A stretch of DNA of 64,000 nt, taken from assembly GCF_029094525.1 (NCBI RefSeq), contig NZ_CP119107.1:2418001-2482000 (forward strand), in the 5' to 3' direction. Numbering within the stretch: position 1 is the stretch's first letter; each line of letters opens with the position of its first letter. The notes under the pieces are model-generated. The model saw nothing but the letters and a program-made list of their open reading frames with translations. It was not told where the DNA came from and made no database searches. This DNA comes from Pullulanibacillus sp. KACC 23026 (lineage in GTDB: Bacteria; Bacillota; Bacilli; Bacillales; Sporolactobacillaceae). Below are positions 27,087 through 34,744 of the stretch, piece by piece. Position numbers and translations under genes: made by a program.

Positions 27087-28217
27087 ATGAAACTAATAGC
27101 AACAACGGCGATGGGTCTTGAAGCCATATGTGCCGATGAATTAAGAGCGCTTGGTTATACGGACCTTAAAGTTGAAAATGGCCGGATTCTATTTGAGGGA
27201 AATCCGCTTGATATCTGCCGGGCTAATTTATGGCTCCGTACAGCCGACCGGATCAAAGTTCTAATAGGTGAATTTAAAGCCACGAGTTTTGAAGAGCTTT
27301 TCGAACAAACCAAAGCCTTACCTTGGGCGGACTTTATACCAAAGGATGCCGAATTTCCGGTGACGGGTAAATCGGTTAAATCAAAATTGTTTAGTGTCCC
27401 AGATTGTCAAGCCATTGTGAAGAAGGCCATTGTTGAGCGACTAAAGGAAACGCATCGTATAGAATGGTTTGAAGAAACGGGTGCTTTTTATAAAATTGAA
27501 GTTGCCCTTCTTAAGGACATGGCAACCTTATCCATTGATGCTTCAGGTGCAGGGTTACATAAACGCGGTTACCGTTATCTGCATGGGGAAGCGCCGCTTA
27601 AGGAGACATTGGCAGCAGCCATGATCTATTTAACGAATTGGAAGCCAGACAGACCTTTTGTCGATCCTTTTTGTGGATCTGGTACCTTACCCATTGAAGC
27701 GGCCATGATTGGTCAAAATATTGCCCCAGGATTTAATCGTGATTTTATTTCTGAACAGTGGGAATGGATTGAACGCGCTGCTTGGGATCGTGCAAGGCAA
27801 GAAGTAGAGGATCTCGCCCGCTATAGTCAACCTTTAGATATTCAAGGATCCGATATCGATCATCGCATGGTAGAACTCTCACAAACTAATGCTCAAGAAG
27901 CCGGTTTTGGGGACATCATTCAATTTAAGCAAATGCAAGTGACCGACTTTACGACTAAGAAGGAATACGGTACTCTTGTTGCCAATCCTCCTTATGGTCA
28001 AAGGATTGGTGAAGAAGAAGAAGTCATCGCCATGTACCGGGCGATGGGCAAGGCGCTTCAGAAGTACGGGACTTGGTCCATGTATTTTATTACGGCCGAC
28101 GAACAGTTTGAAAGCCATTTCGGTCGTAAAGCTACAAAAAAGCGCAAACTGTACAACGGCCGAATTCGCACCGATTATTATCAATATTGGGGAAAACGAC
28201 CACCGAAAAAAGGTTAA
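27087..28217 (+). CDS. rlmL: THUMP-domain class I rRNA methyltransferase (YpsC/RlmL-like)
   Basis: This 376-residue enzyme has an N-terminal ferredoxin-like/THUMP RNA-binding region (residues about 1-160) and a Rossmann methyltransferase domain with the SAM loop DPFCGSGTLPIEAAM and the catalytic NPPYG motif. It is the orthologue of B. subtilis YpsC and of the N-terminal half of E. coli RlmL, which makes m2G2445 in 23S rRNA. It keeps its usual place after rnpB. Its ribosome binding site is embedded in a hairpin, so translation may be controlled. Confidence 0.92.
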   Translation: MKLIATTAMGLEAICADELRALGYTDLKVENGRILFEGNPLDICRANLWLRTADRIKVLIGEFKATSFEELFEQTKALPWADFIPKDAEFPVTGKSVKSKLFSVPDCQAIVKKAIVERLKETHRIEWFEETGAFYKIEVALLKDMATLSIDASGAGLHKRGYRYLHGEAPLKETLAAAMIYLTNWKPDRPFVDPFCGSGTLPIEAAMIGQNIAPGFNRDFISEQWEWIERAAWDRARQEVEDLARYSQPLDIQGSDIDHRMVELSQTNAQEAGFGDIIQFKQMQVTDFTTKKEYGTLVANPPYGQRIGEEEEVIAMYRAMGKALQKYGTWSMYFITADEQFESHFGRKATKKRKLYNGRIRTDYYQYWGKRPPKKG

Positions 28218-28286
28218 TTTGGGTGCAGGATTGCTTGTTTCGTGCCGCGTTTACCAAATCGATATACTTAAGCCGATTTTTCTATG

Positions 28287-28318
28287 GGCTTCAACAATTT
28301 TGTTGGAGTCCTTTTATT
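28287..28318 (+). terminator. Rho-independent terminator
   Basis: GGCTTCAACA pairs with TGTTGGAGTCC around ATTTT, followed by TTTTATTT. Confidence 0.7.
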
Positions 28319-28554
28319 TACGCAAAAACGCTTAGAATTTGTTATTCTAATTTCTGGGGAGGTTATTCAACTCAGATGAAGATGAACTTGAAACTGCTTT
28401 AAATAGAGGGTCCATTTCTAAAAAGCTAGATGATTTATCTTTATTGAAGTGATAAAAATGAGAAACAAATAGACATTGAAGACTTTGCTTAAATCAGATT
28501 ACTTAATGTAGATAAATGAATTTCAGAAAAAGAGAATTTATTTTAACTATTGTA
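28319..28554. other. Intergenic region upstream of ketogluconate-like locus
   Basis: The gap of about 240 bases contains no intact gene. Weak coding-like traces around 28370-28450 carry stops in all frames and were not assigned. Confidence 0.4.
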
Positions 28555-28583
28555 TTGATAAGCGCTTACATTACATTTATAAT
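28555..28583 (+). promoter_or_regulatory. Sigma-A promoter with cre-like overlap
   Basis: TTGATA (28555-28560) and TATAAT (28578-28583) are separated by exactly 17 bases. The sequence at 28557-28570 (GATAAGCGCTTACA) matches 12 of 14 positions of a cre core and overlaps the -35, which would let CcpA block the promoter. Confidence 0.72.
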
Positions 28584-28588
28584 GTTAC

Positions 28589-28613
28589 TAAACCGATTTA
28601 CTAAATCGGTTTA
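28589..28613. promoter_or_regulatory. LacI-type operator 1 (25-base palindrome)
   Basis: Arms of twelve bases (TAAACCGATTTA and its exact complement) flank a single central C at 28601. The site begins six bases after the -10 box and so covers the transcription start. A nearly identical site precedes the phosphate-synthase gene of the same locus, and a LacI-family repressor is encoded between them. Confidence 0.82.
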
Positions 28614-28639
28614 TCAAACTAGAGAAAGGGATCATCATT

Positions 28640-29398
28640 ATGTGCAAGATCATCATTCCACTAAATGCTTATCGGCAATCTGAAATAGCTTCAAATGAAT
28701 ATGAAATGCTTTTTAAGGTCATTAAAGAGGCAGGGGCTTACGGTGTTGAACTGCGTCGCGAATTGCTTTCCCATTCGACTGAAACTCTAAAAAAAATTAA
28801 AACTAGTTTGGATAAATATGATTTATTCACGGTTTTTTCAGCTCCTATCTTTTTATGGAAAGACGATGGTGCTTTTAATCAAATTGAAATGGAAAACGTT
28901 TACGAAGAAGCGAGCCAAGTTCAGGCAGCCTGGATTAAAGTCTCCCTCGGCCATTATAAAAAAGACATGTCAGATTTAAATGTGCTAAATGAATTTATTA
29001 AGGATCATTCCACCCAGCTTCTTGTGGAAAACGATCAAACCTTGTTCGGAGGCAAGATCCAACCTTTAAAGCAATTCTTTGATCAAGCTGCCCTACAGTC
29101 GATGAATATAAAAATGACTTTTGACAGTGGTAATTGGTTATATACGAATGAAGACCCAATAGTAGCATTAAGTTACTTTTCCCCTCATGTTTTGTATTTG
29201 CATTTAAAGGACGTCGTCAATGAGAACAATCACTTAATCACGGCTCCTTTGTCATTAGAAGACCACTCCAATTGGAAACGCTTTGTTAAGGCATTTTCAG
29301 ATGATGTTGTTAAGGCTTTAGAATTTCCGATTAACCCAATAGTAAAGACAAAAGATTATGTAGATTTGTTTGTTGAGAGGAAGGGGGAACAAGTATGA
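28640..29398 (+). CDS. KguE-like sugar phosphate isomerase/epimerase (TIM barrel)
   Basis: This 252-residue protein is an AP-endonuclease-2/xylose-isomerase-type TIM barrel. Probable metal ligands are in GVELRRELL, LLVENDQT, MTFDSGNW, YLHLKDV and ALEFPI. The pattern FSAPIFLW...IKVSLGHY...LLVENDQT resembles KguE of the Pseudomonas 2-ketogluconate operon, whose exact reaction is not settled. It is the first gene of the LacI-controlled locus and overlaps the kinase gene by four bases. A role as mutarotase, epimerase or isomerase of a keto-sugar acid is likely, but it could instead serve another sugar. Confidence 0.78.
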   Translation: MCKIIIPLNAYRQSEIASNEYEMLFKVIKEAGAYGVELRRELLSHSTETLKKIKTSLDKYDLFTVFSAPIFLWKDDGAFNQIEMENVYEEASQVQAAWIKVSLGHYKKDMSDLNVLNEFIKDHSTQLLVENDQTLFGGKIQPLKQFFDQAALQSMNIKMTFDSGNWLYTNEDPIVALSYFSPHVLYLHLKDVVNENNHLITAPLSLEDHSNWKRFVKAFSDDVVKALEFPINPIVKTKDYVDLFVERKGEQV

Positions 29399-30354
29399 AA
29401 CCATTAGAAGTGGTTACTTTTGGTGAAGCGATGGCCATGTTTATTGCTAATGAAGTAGGCGAACTGCGAGATGTTGATCATTACACACGAGGATTGGCTG
29501 GGGCAGAGGTTAATGTTGCGATAGGACTCGCTCGCCTTGGGTTTAAGTCTGGCTGGGTGAGTAAAGTTGGAAAGGATCCCTTTGGCGAGTATATTATCAA
29601 AAAACTCATTGAAGAAAAGGTGAATATCGATCAAGTTCTAATTGATAACACCTACCCGACAGGCTTTCAAATAAAATCAAAGGTCCTCTCAGGAGATCCT
29701 TCCGTTCACTATTTTAGAAAAGGATCTGCAGCCAGTCATTTGAATGTGACTGATTTTGATTCATCCTATTTTGAAAGCGCTAAACTATTGCATCTGACTG
29801 GGATTCCTCTCGCTATCTCAAATGAAACGAGAGAGTTTTCTCGTCATGCATTCACTTTTATGAAAGATTTAGGTCGTAGTGTTTCATTCGATCCTAATTT
29901 GCGTCCTAACCTTTGGAAAACAGAAGCCGAAATGATAGCCGTTACAAACGAGTTTGCCGCACAGGCTGACCTTTTTCTTCCAGGGCTTAACGAGGCGAAA
30001 ATTCTTACCTCTTATGATAACCCCCGTGACATTGCTTTGTTTTATCTAGATAAAGGGGTTAACTGTGTGGTTGTTAAATTAGGAGAACAAGGGGCTTTTT
30101 ATAAGACAAAAGCAGAAGAGGGAGTTGTACCGCCTTTACCTGTCGAAACAGTCATTGATACTGTTGGGGCAGGCGATGGATTTGCGGTGGGAGTGATCAG
30201 TGGCCTTTTAGAAGATTTACCATTAAGAGAGGCAGTAATAAGGGGAAATGCCATTGGAGCGATAGCTGTGCAAGCTTCAGGTGATCACGAAGGTTACCCA
30301 AACAAGGTTCAATTAAATGAATTTATACAACTTAAATTAAAAGGAGTGCATTAA
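29395..30354 (+). CDS. PfkB-family keto-sugar-acid kinase (KguK/KdgK-like)
   Basis: This 319-residue ribokinase-fold enzyme has GEAMAMF near the N terminus, GGAEVN-like LAGAEVNVAIGLARLG, and the C-terminal DTVGAGDGFAVGVISG motif with the catalytic Asp. Among PfkB proteins it most resembles 2-keto-3-deoxygluconate and 2-ketogluconate kinases. In this setting I infer that it makes 2-keto-6-phosphogluconate from imported 2-ketogluconate. It overlaps the KguE-like gene and ends one base before the transporter gene. Confidence 0.84.
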   Translation: MKPLEVVTFGEAMAMFIANEVGELRDVDHYTRGLAGAEVNVAIGLARLGFKSGWVSKVGKDPFGEYIIKKLIEEKVNIDQVLIDNTYPTGFQIKSKVLSGDPSVHYFRKGSAASHLNVTDFDSSYFESAKLLHLTGIPLAISNETREFSRHAFTFMKDLGRSVSFDPNLRPNLWKTEAEMIAVTNEFAAQADLFLPGLNEAKILTSYDNPRDIALFYLDKGVNCVVVKLGEQGAFYKTKAEEGVVPPLPVETVIDTVGAGDGFAVGVISGLLEDLPLREAVIRGNAIGAIAVQASGDHEGYPNKVQLNEFIQLKLKGVH

Positions 30355-30355
30355 C

Positions 30356-31636
30356 ATGAAAAACCAGTTAGGAAGGAAAAGATGGTTTTATCTCATTCCA
30401 ATTGCTTTTATAACCTATAGCCTTGCCTATCTTGACAGAACAAACTATAGTTTTGGTGCGGCAGCAGGGTTAGCGAAAGACCTCAATATTACATCGGGTA
30501 CCTCTTCAATGCTAGGGTCATTGTTTTTCTTAGGTTACTTTTTCTTTCAAATACCCGGGGCCCATTATGCTGAAAAACGCAGTGCAAAAAAATTAATATT
30601 TTGGTCCCTAATTGTATGGGGGGTTCTAGCCTCTGCAACAGGTCTTATCTCTGATGTAAAAGTTCTTTTGGTCATACGCTTCTTACTCGGGATAGTTGAA
30701 AGCGCTATTATGCCAGCCATGCTTGTTTTCTTAAGTCACTGGTTCACCAAAAAGGAACGATCTCGTGCAAATACTTTCTTAATTCTTGGGAACCCAGTCA
30801 CTGTATTGTGGATGTCAATTATTTCAGGGTATTTATTGCAAGCGTTTAATTGGAGACTGATGTTTATAATTGAAGGTGTTCCATCCATAATTTGGGCTTT
30901 TATTTGGTGGAAGCTTGTGAATGACCGTCCTAAAGAATCAAAGTGGTTATCTGAAGGTGAAAAACTAACGTTAGAACAGGCTTTAGAAGAAGAACAACAA
31001 GAATTAGTACCTGTAAAAAATTATCTTGCTGCTTTCAAGAATAAAACGGTTATTTTATTAAGCTTTCAATATGCATTGTGGAGCATCGGGGTTTATGGAT
31101 TTGTTATGTGGCTGCCTTCCATCATTAAAGCTGCTCCGAATATGAACATTGTCAAAACAGGTTGGTTATCTTCTGTCCCTTATATTCTAGCTGTCGTCTT
31201 AATGTTAGTCGTTTCTTATCTCTCGGATAAAACGTTAAATCGCGGAGCCTTTGTATGGCCAATTTTATTAATTGGAGCAATCGCCTTCTATGCTTCCTAT
31301 GCGATTGGAACCTCACATTTCTGGTTGTCATTTATTCTATTAGTTATTGCGGGTGGAACCATGTATGCCCCATACGGTCCATTTTTTGCCATTATTCCTG
31401 AAATATTACCAAAGAATGTATCGGGTGGTGCTATGGCTTTAATTAATAGCATGGGTGCTTTAGGTTCCTTTGTAGGCTCATATGTAGTGGGTTATTTAAA
31501 TGGGGCAACAGGCGGTTTTGGATCTTCATACATGTTTATGTCACTATCGCTTCTGGTTTCAGCCATTCTTACTCTAATTGCTGTAAAAGGGGCAAAAAAG
31601 TCTAACCGATCATCCAATTTGAATAATATTGCTTAA
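30356..31636 (+). CDS. MFS anion:cation symporter (KguT-like sugar acid transporter)
   Basis: This 426-residue protein has twelve predicted transmembrane helices and the signature start of the ACS family (AYLDRTNYSFGAA). It also has the R-rich loop after helix 2 and the helix 4 motif VIRFLLGIVESAIMPA. ACS members carry hexuronates, rhamnonate, glucarate and 2-ketogluconate with protons. With a KguK-like kinase and a KguE-like protein in front, 2-ketogluconate or a close sugar acid is the best guess. A break of about 110 bases separates it from the regulator gene. Confidence 0.86.
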   Translation: MKNQLGRKRWFYLIPIAFITYSLAYLDRTNYSFGAAAGLAKDLNITSGTSSMLGSLFFLGYFFFQIPGAHYAEKRSAKKLIFWSLIVWGVLASATGLISDVKVLLVIRFLLGIVESAIMPAMLVFLSHWFTKKERSRANTFLILGNPVTVLWMSIISGYLLQAFNWRLMFIIEGVPSIIWAFIWWKLVNDRPKESKWLSEGEKLTLEQALEEEQQELVPVKNYLAAFKNKTVILLSFQYALWSIGVYGFVMWLPSIIKAAPNMNIVKTGWLSSVPYILAVVLMLVVSYLSDKTLNRGAFVWPILLIGAIAFYASYAIGTSHFWLSFILLVIAGGTMYAPYGPFFAIIPEILPKNVSGGAMALINSMGALGSFVGSYVVGYLNGATGGFGSSYMFMSLSLLVSAILTLIAVKGAKKSNRSSNLNNIA

Positions 31637-31753
31637 GTCTATATAAAAAGGGACTTCACTCACATTGTTTATGACGAGATCTTTCTTTTACTGGCTAATT
31701 ATCTCGCTAAACTATAAAATAATGAAAGCTAAAGTAGTGAGAGGTTGATCATT

Positions 31754-32764
31754 ATGGTAAAAGTAACGATTGGAGATGTGGCAAATAAAGCGGGGGTATC
31801 AAAGAGCACGGTCTCGCAATTTTTAAATAAGCGGTATCGCTATATGGGGGAAGAAACAAAAAAGAAAATTGAAGATGCCATTGAAAAGCTTGGTTATCAC
31901 CCTAATTATGTAGCTCGAAGCTTAAAGCAAAAGCGAACCTCTATGGTTGGAATAATTGTCGCCAATATCATGCATCGACTATCAACGGAAGTTAGTCGTT
32001 CAATTGAGGACTTTTACCATAAGCACGATATACACGCCATTTTTTGCAATGCTGATAACGACCCAGAGAAAGAAAAGAAATATATTGAAATGCTGCGTGC
32101 TAAACAGGTAGATGGCCTTATTATCTTTCCAACCGGTCAGAACATAGCTCTTTATAAAGAAATGATTGACGAAAATTATCCAGTTGTTTTTATGGATCGG
32201 CGTGTCCCAGGACTTCCGGTTAATAGCGTTATGGTAAATAATGAAGAAGCCACCCAAGAAGCTGTTAATCATCTCGTTTCTCTTGGGCATAAGAGGATCG
32301 CCATTGTCACACAACCATTAGTTATCAGTTCTCGGAAAGAAAGGGTAGAAGGCTATAAGAAGGCTTTGCAGGCTAATAGCCTTACAATTAACCCGAATTT
32401 CATAATTGTAAATGAAATTAGAGATTTAATTAATGATTTAAAAAGGACCTTTTCGGAGAGTGAACCGCCTACAGCATTAATTGCCGGAAATGATTTGGTC
32501 CTTTTAGAAATTTTACGATTCGCAAAGGAAAAACAGCTTAGAATTCCTGATGCTTTCTCTTTAATCGTTTTTGACAATATCTCGTTTGCTGACTTTGTGA
32601 GTCCTTCTATTACAACAATAGGTCAACCTTCCTTTGAGATGGGGGAGAAAGCAGCGGCATTACTTTTAGAACAAATAAACAAAGCTTCTGATGAACCGCC
32701 CAAAGACTTTTTATTTAAGTGTCAGTTAAATGTAAGGGAGTCATCTATAAAAAGAATTGAGTGA
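31754..32764 (+). CDS. LacI-family transcriptional repressor
   Basis: This 336-residue regulator has an N-terminal LacI helix-turn-helix and hinge (TIGDVANKAGVSKSTVSQFL, then YHPNYVARSLK) and a periplasmic-binding-protein-like effector domain. I chose ATG 31754 with GAGAGG upstream; the frame is open from TTG 31745. It sits inside the catabolic locus like PtxS next to the Pseudomonas kgu genes. The two matching palindromes at 28589-28613 and 32857-32885 are its probable operators. The effector is presumably the imported sugar acid or a phosphorylated intermediate. Confidence 0.9.
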   Translation: MVKVTIGDVANKAGVSKSTVSQFLNKRYRYMGEETKKKIEDAIEKLGYHPNYVARSLKQKRTSMVGIIVANIMHRLSTEVSRSIEDFYHKHDIHAIFCNADNDPEKEKKYIEMLRAKQVDGLIIFPTGQNIALYKEMIDENYPVVFMDRRVPGLPVNSVMVNNEEATQEAVNHLVSLGHKRIAIVTQPLVISSRKERVEGYKKALQANSLTINPNFIIVNEIRDLINDLKRTFSESEPPTALIAGNDLVLLEILRFAKEKQLRIPDAFSLIVFDNISFADFVSPSITTIGQPSFEMGEKAAALLLEQINKASDEPPKDFLFKCQLNVRESSIKRIE

Positions 32765-32856
32765 TCACTACCCATTTTTATATTTAAAATCTGTAATTTG
32801 AATAGCAGGCTTAGCACTAAAACTAAGAAGGAATCAGGAATTTTTTTTAGAGGTTT

Positions 32857-32885
32857 GATAAATCGATTTACTAAATCGTTTTATC
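32857..32885. promoter_or_regulatory. LacI-type operator 2
   Basis: This near-palindrome is centred on C 32871, with half sites ATCGATTTA and TAAATCGTT sharing the core GATTTACTAAATC with operator 1. One internal base pair departs from symmetry. It lies 18 bases upstream of the ATG of the next gene, so it can block transcription into the synthase-isomerase pair. Confidence 0.75.
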
Positions 32886-32902
32886 TGATGGGAGATAACA
32901 AA

Positions 32903-33538
32903 ATGAAGATACAACTTGCTTTAGATCGATTGACAATTGATGAAGCCATTAGAATAGGTGAAGAAGTAAAGGACTATGTGGATTGGATTGAAGTGGGGAC
33001 CTCACTTATTAAGGAATTTGGTGTGGAGAGTATCCAAAAAATAAAATCTGTGTTTCCTGACAAAACAATCGTCGCTGATATAAAGACAATTGACAATGCC
33101 AAATATGAAATGGAGTTGTACTTCCGGGCAGGTGCCGATCTAGCAACAGTTATGGGTGTAGCACCGCTTGTTACAATTGAAACGAGTCTGGAAACAGCTG
33201 CAAAATGGCAAAAAGAAATCATGATCGATCTGTTAAATACTTCAAAAGATATTCAGAAACGGCTTTTAGCTTATGATGCAATCTTCTGTAGTCATGTAAG
33301 TAAGGATGAGCAGGAGGAACAAGGTCGACTAGCAAACAATAATGAAAAAACGAGCTACCTTTTCCAACAAAATAAAAAAATAGCGGTAGCAGGCGGGATT
33401 ACACTGGAATCCCTTAAAAACATGAAGGAATTAAATCCATTTGTTGTCATTGTTGGGTCAGCTATTACGAAAGCAAATAATCGACCAGCCGCAGCTCAAG
33501 CCTTTCAAAAACTTATTTTTGGGGGAGAAATAGAATGA
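32903..33538 (+). CDS. Hexulose-6-phosphate synthase / ketogulonate-6-phosphate decarboxylase family protein
   Basis: This 211-residue protein is an OMP-decarboxylase-fold TIM barrel. Asp8, Glu30, the DxKxxD motif (Asp59, Lys61, Asp64) and His131 are kept. By alignment with UlaD from memory, the four positions that separate decarboxylase from formaldehyde aldolase read Asp109, Lys134, Ala163 and Ser186. That is aldolase-like at three positions, but a basic residue takes the place of the decarboxylase Arg (motif HVSKDEQ beside HRSRDAQ). ATG 32903 gives the normal length and follows GGGAG. The product may be a true HxlA or, as the kgu-like context suggests, a beta-keto-acid phosphate decarboxylase giving ribulose 5-phosphate. 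The next gene overlaps by four bases. Confidence 0.82.
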   Translation: MKIQLALDRLTIDEAIRIGEEVKDYVDWIEVGTSLIKEFGVESIQKIKSVFPDKTIVADIKTIDNAKYEMELYFRAGADLATVMGVAPLVTIETSLETAAKWQKEIMIDLLNTSKDIQKRLLAYDAIFCSHVSKDEQEEQGRLANNNEKTSYLFQQNKKIAVAGGITLESLKNMKELNPFVVIVGSAITKANNRPAAAQAFQKLIFGGEIE

Positions 33539-34083
33539 CAAAAACAAAAGCGATCTTAAATGAGATCGAAAATGTAATAAACCAAGTGAAGGAGACTGAT
33601 CTTGAGATAATAAGTCAGCAATTGGTGAAGGCACCGAGAATTTTTGTTGTGGGAGAAGGGCGTTCGGGATTAATGGCAAAATCTTTTGCTATGCGTCTAA
33701 TGCATTTAGGGGCTACTGTTTATGTTGTTGGTGAAACGATTACCCCATCCATGACAAAAGGGGATTGCCTTGTGGCTGTCTCAGGGTCAGGGACTACTCA
33801 AAACGTAGCTTCAGTTGCCCAAAAAAGCCGCGCTTTAGATTGTGATGTGATTGTTGTTACAACCAACCCAGAATCTCTTGCAGCTTTAAGTGCTGCATCT
33901 ATTCTTCACGTTCCCGCAGCTACAAAGTTTAGAAAGGAAAATGAAGCCCGATCCATCCAACCGCTTGGTTCACTATTTGACCAATCAGTACACCTCCTTT
34001 TTGATACGATTTGTTTGATCTATGCCGAATTAAGAGATATCGATAATCAAAAGGCTTTTGAACAACATAGTAATTTAGAGTAA
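33535..34083 (+). CDS. 6-Phospho-3-hexuloisomerase-like SIS-domain protein
   Basis: This 182-residue SIS-fold protein has GEGRSGLMAKSFAMRLMH, VSGSGTTQN and IQPLGSLFDQ, and the C-terminal His of the family (His178 in EQHSNLE). Known HxlB enzymes shift a keto group between C3 and C2 of a hexulose 6-phosphate. The segment that normally reads SLFEQ, with the catalytic Glu, has Asp149 instead, which hints at a changed substrate or rate. It is translationally coupled to the synthase/decarboxylase-like gene. In my model it interconverts 2-keto- and 3-keto-6-phosphogluconate. Confidence 0.82.
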   Translation: MTKTKAILNEIENVINQVKETDLEIISQQLVKAPRIFVVGEGRSGLMAKSFAMRLMHLGATVYVVGETITPSMTKGDCLVAVSGSGTTQNVASVAQKSRALDCDVIVVTTNPESLAALSAASILHVPAATKFRKENEARSIQPLGSLFDQSVHLLFDTICLIYAELRDIDNQKAFEQHSNLE

Positions 34084-34298
34084 GAAGAGATTTGCATGAG
34101 TTTTTGTTTAAATTACTTGCTTGGCCCATGTATTCATAACGAAAACGGATCGTTTGAAAGTGTCTAGGGAAAGTAAGTCACTAAGAAAGTGCAAGTTTGT
34201 ACAACGGCTAAATCTGCACTATTTATTACTAATTTGGTGGAAGAAGCCACAAAGAACAGAATAATCCGCTTTGTTCCATTAAGTTCCAAAAAAGGAAG

Positions 34299-34330
34299 CC
34301 TTTCATAAGATAATAATTATTGATGAAAGG
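34299..34330 (+). promoter_or_regulatory. Hairpin overlapping the holin ribosome binding site
   Basis: CCTTTCAT (34299-34306) pairs with ATGAAAGG (34323-34330), which forms the first part of the GAAAGGGGG Shine-Dalgarno of the holin gene. The 16-base loop contains the small palindrome AATAATTATT. Confidence 0.45.
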
Positions 34331-34338
34331 GGGATAAC

Positions 34339-34635
34339 ATGAAGATTAATTGGTCCATTCGGTTTAAAAATGGGAAATGGGTCATTTGTTTTGTATCGCA
34401 AATTTTAATTATCATCCAAATGATAATTGCTGGCGGCCATTCAATCGGATTGTGGTCCTTCCAATGGACAGCCGCCATAAACTTATGGGTCATTGGTTTG
34501 GTCAACGCCATTTTGGTTTTTCTGTCTCTGCTTGGTCTTGTACAAGATCCTACAGTTGAGGGCTTTAGTGATACGAAACAGGTTATGCGTTACGAACAAC
34601 CTAAACCTACTAAAGAAGACCCTAAAGTCTCTTAA
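34339..34635 (+). CDS. Phage holin, phi-LC3 family
   Basis: This 98-residue protein begins MKINWSIRFKN and has two hydrophobic segments (about residues 13-32 and 44-66). It then has the family hallmark LLGLVQDPTVEGFSDT and a charged tail, the layout of the phi-LC3 holin family. Holins form membrane lesions that release phage endolysins. No endolysin or other phage gene lies nearby, so this is an orphan, either a prophage relic or a recruited host protein. A strong Shine-Dalgarno (GAAAGGGGG) is partly held in a hairpin. Confidence 0.82.
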   Translation: MKINWSIRFKNGKWVICFVSQILIIIQMIIAGGHSIGLWSFQWTAAINLWVIGLVNAILVFLSLLGLVQDPTVEGFSDTKQVMRYEQPKPTKEDPKVS

Positions 34636-34744
34636 TTTTAATTGGAGTACTCCTAAATGGGGTGCTCCTAAAAAGGATATACAGTCTTTTTGTCGAATTA
34701 CATATGAAGAAATGTATTCGCTTAATTGTAGAGGAGTGCAGGAC

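Noticed and set aside
32798-32902. Upstream extension of the HPS-like protein
   Set aside because: The extra 35 codons cross the LacI operator and lack a ribosome binding site; ATG 32903 gives the normal family length.
28640-34083. Simple formaldehyde-detoxification reading of the HPS/PHI pair
   Set aside because: It is not excluded, but no hxlR-type regulator or formaldehyde enzyme is present and the LacI operators link the pair to sugar acid genes, so it is not my preferred reading.
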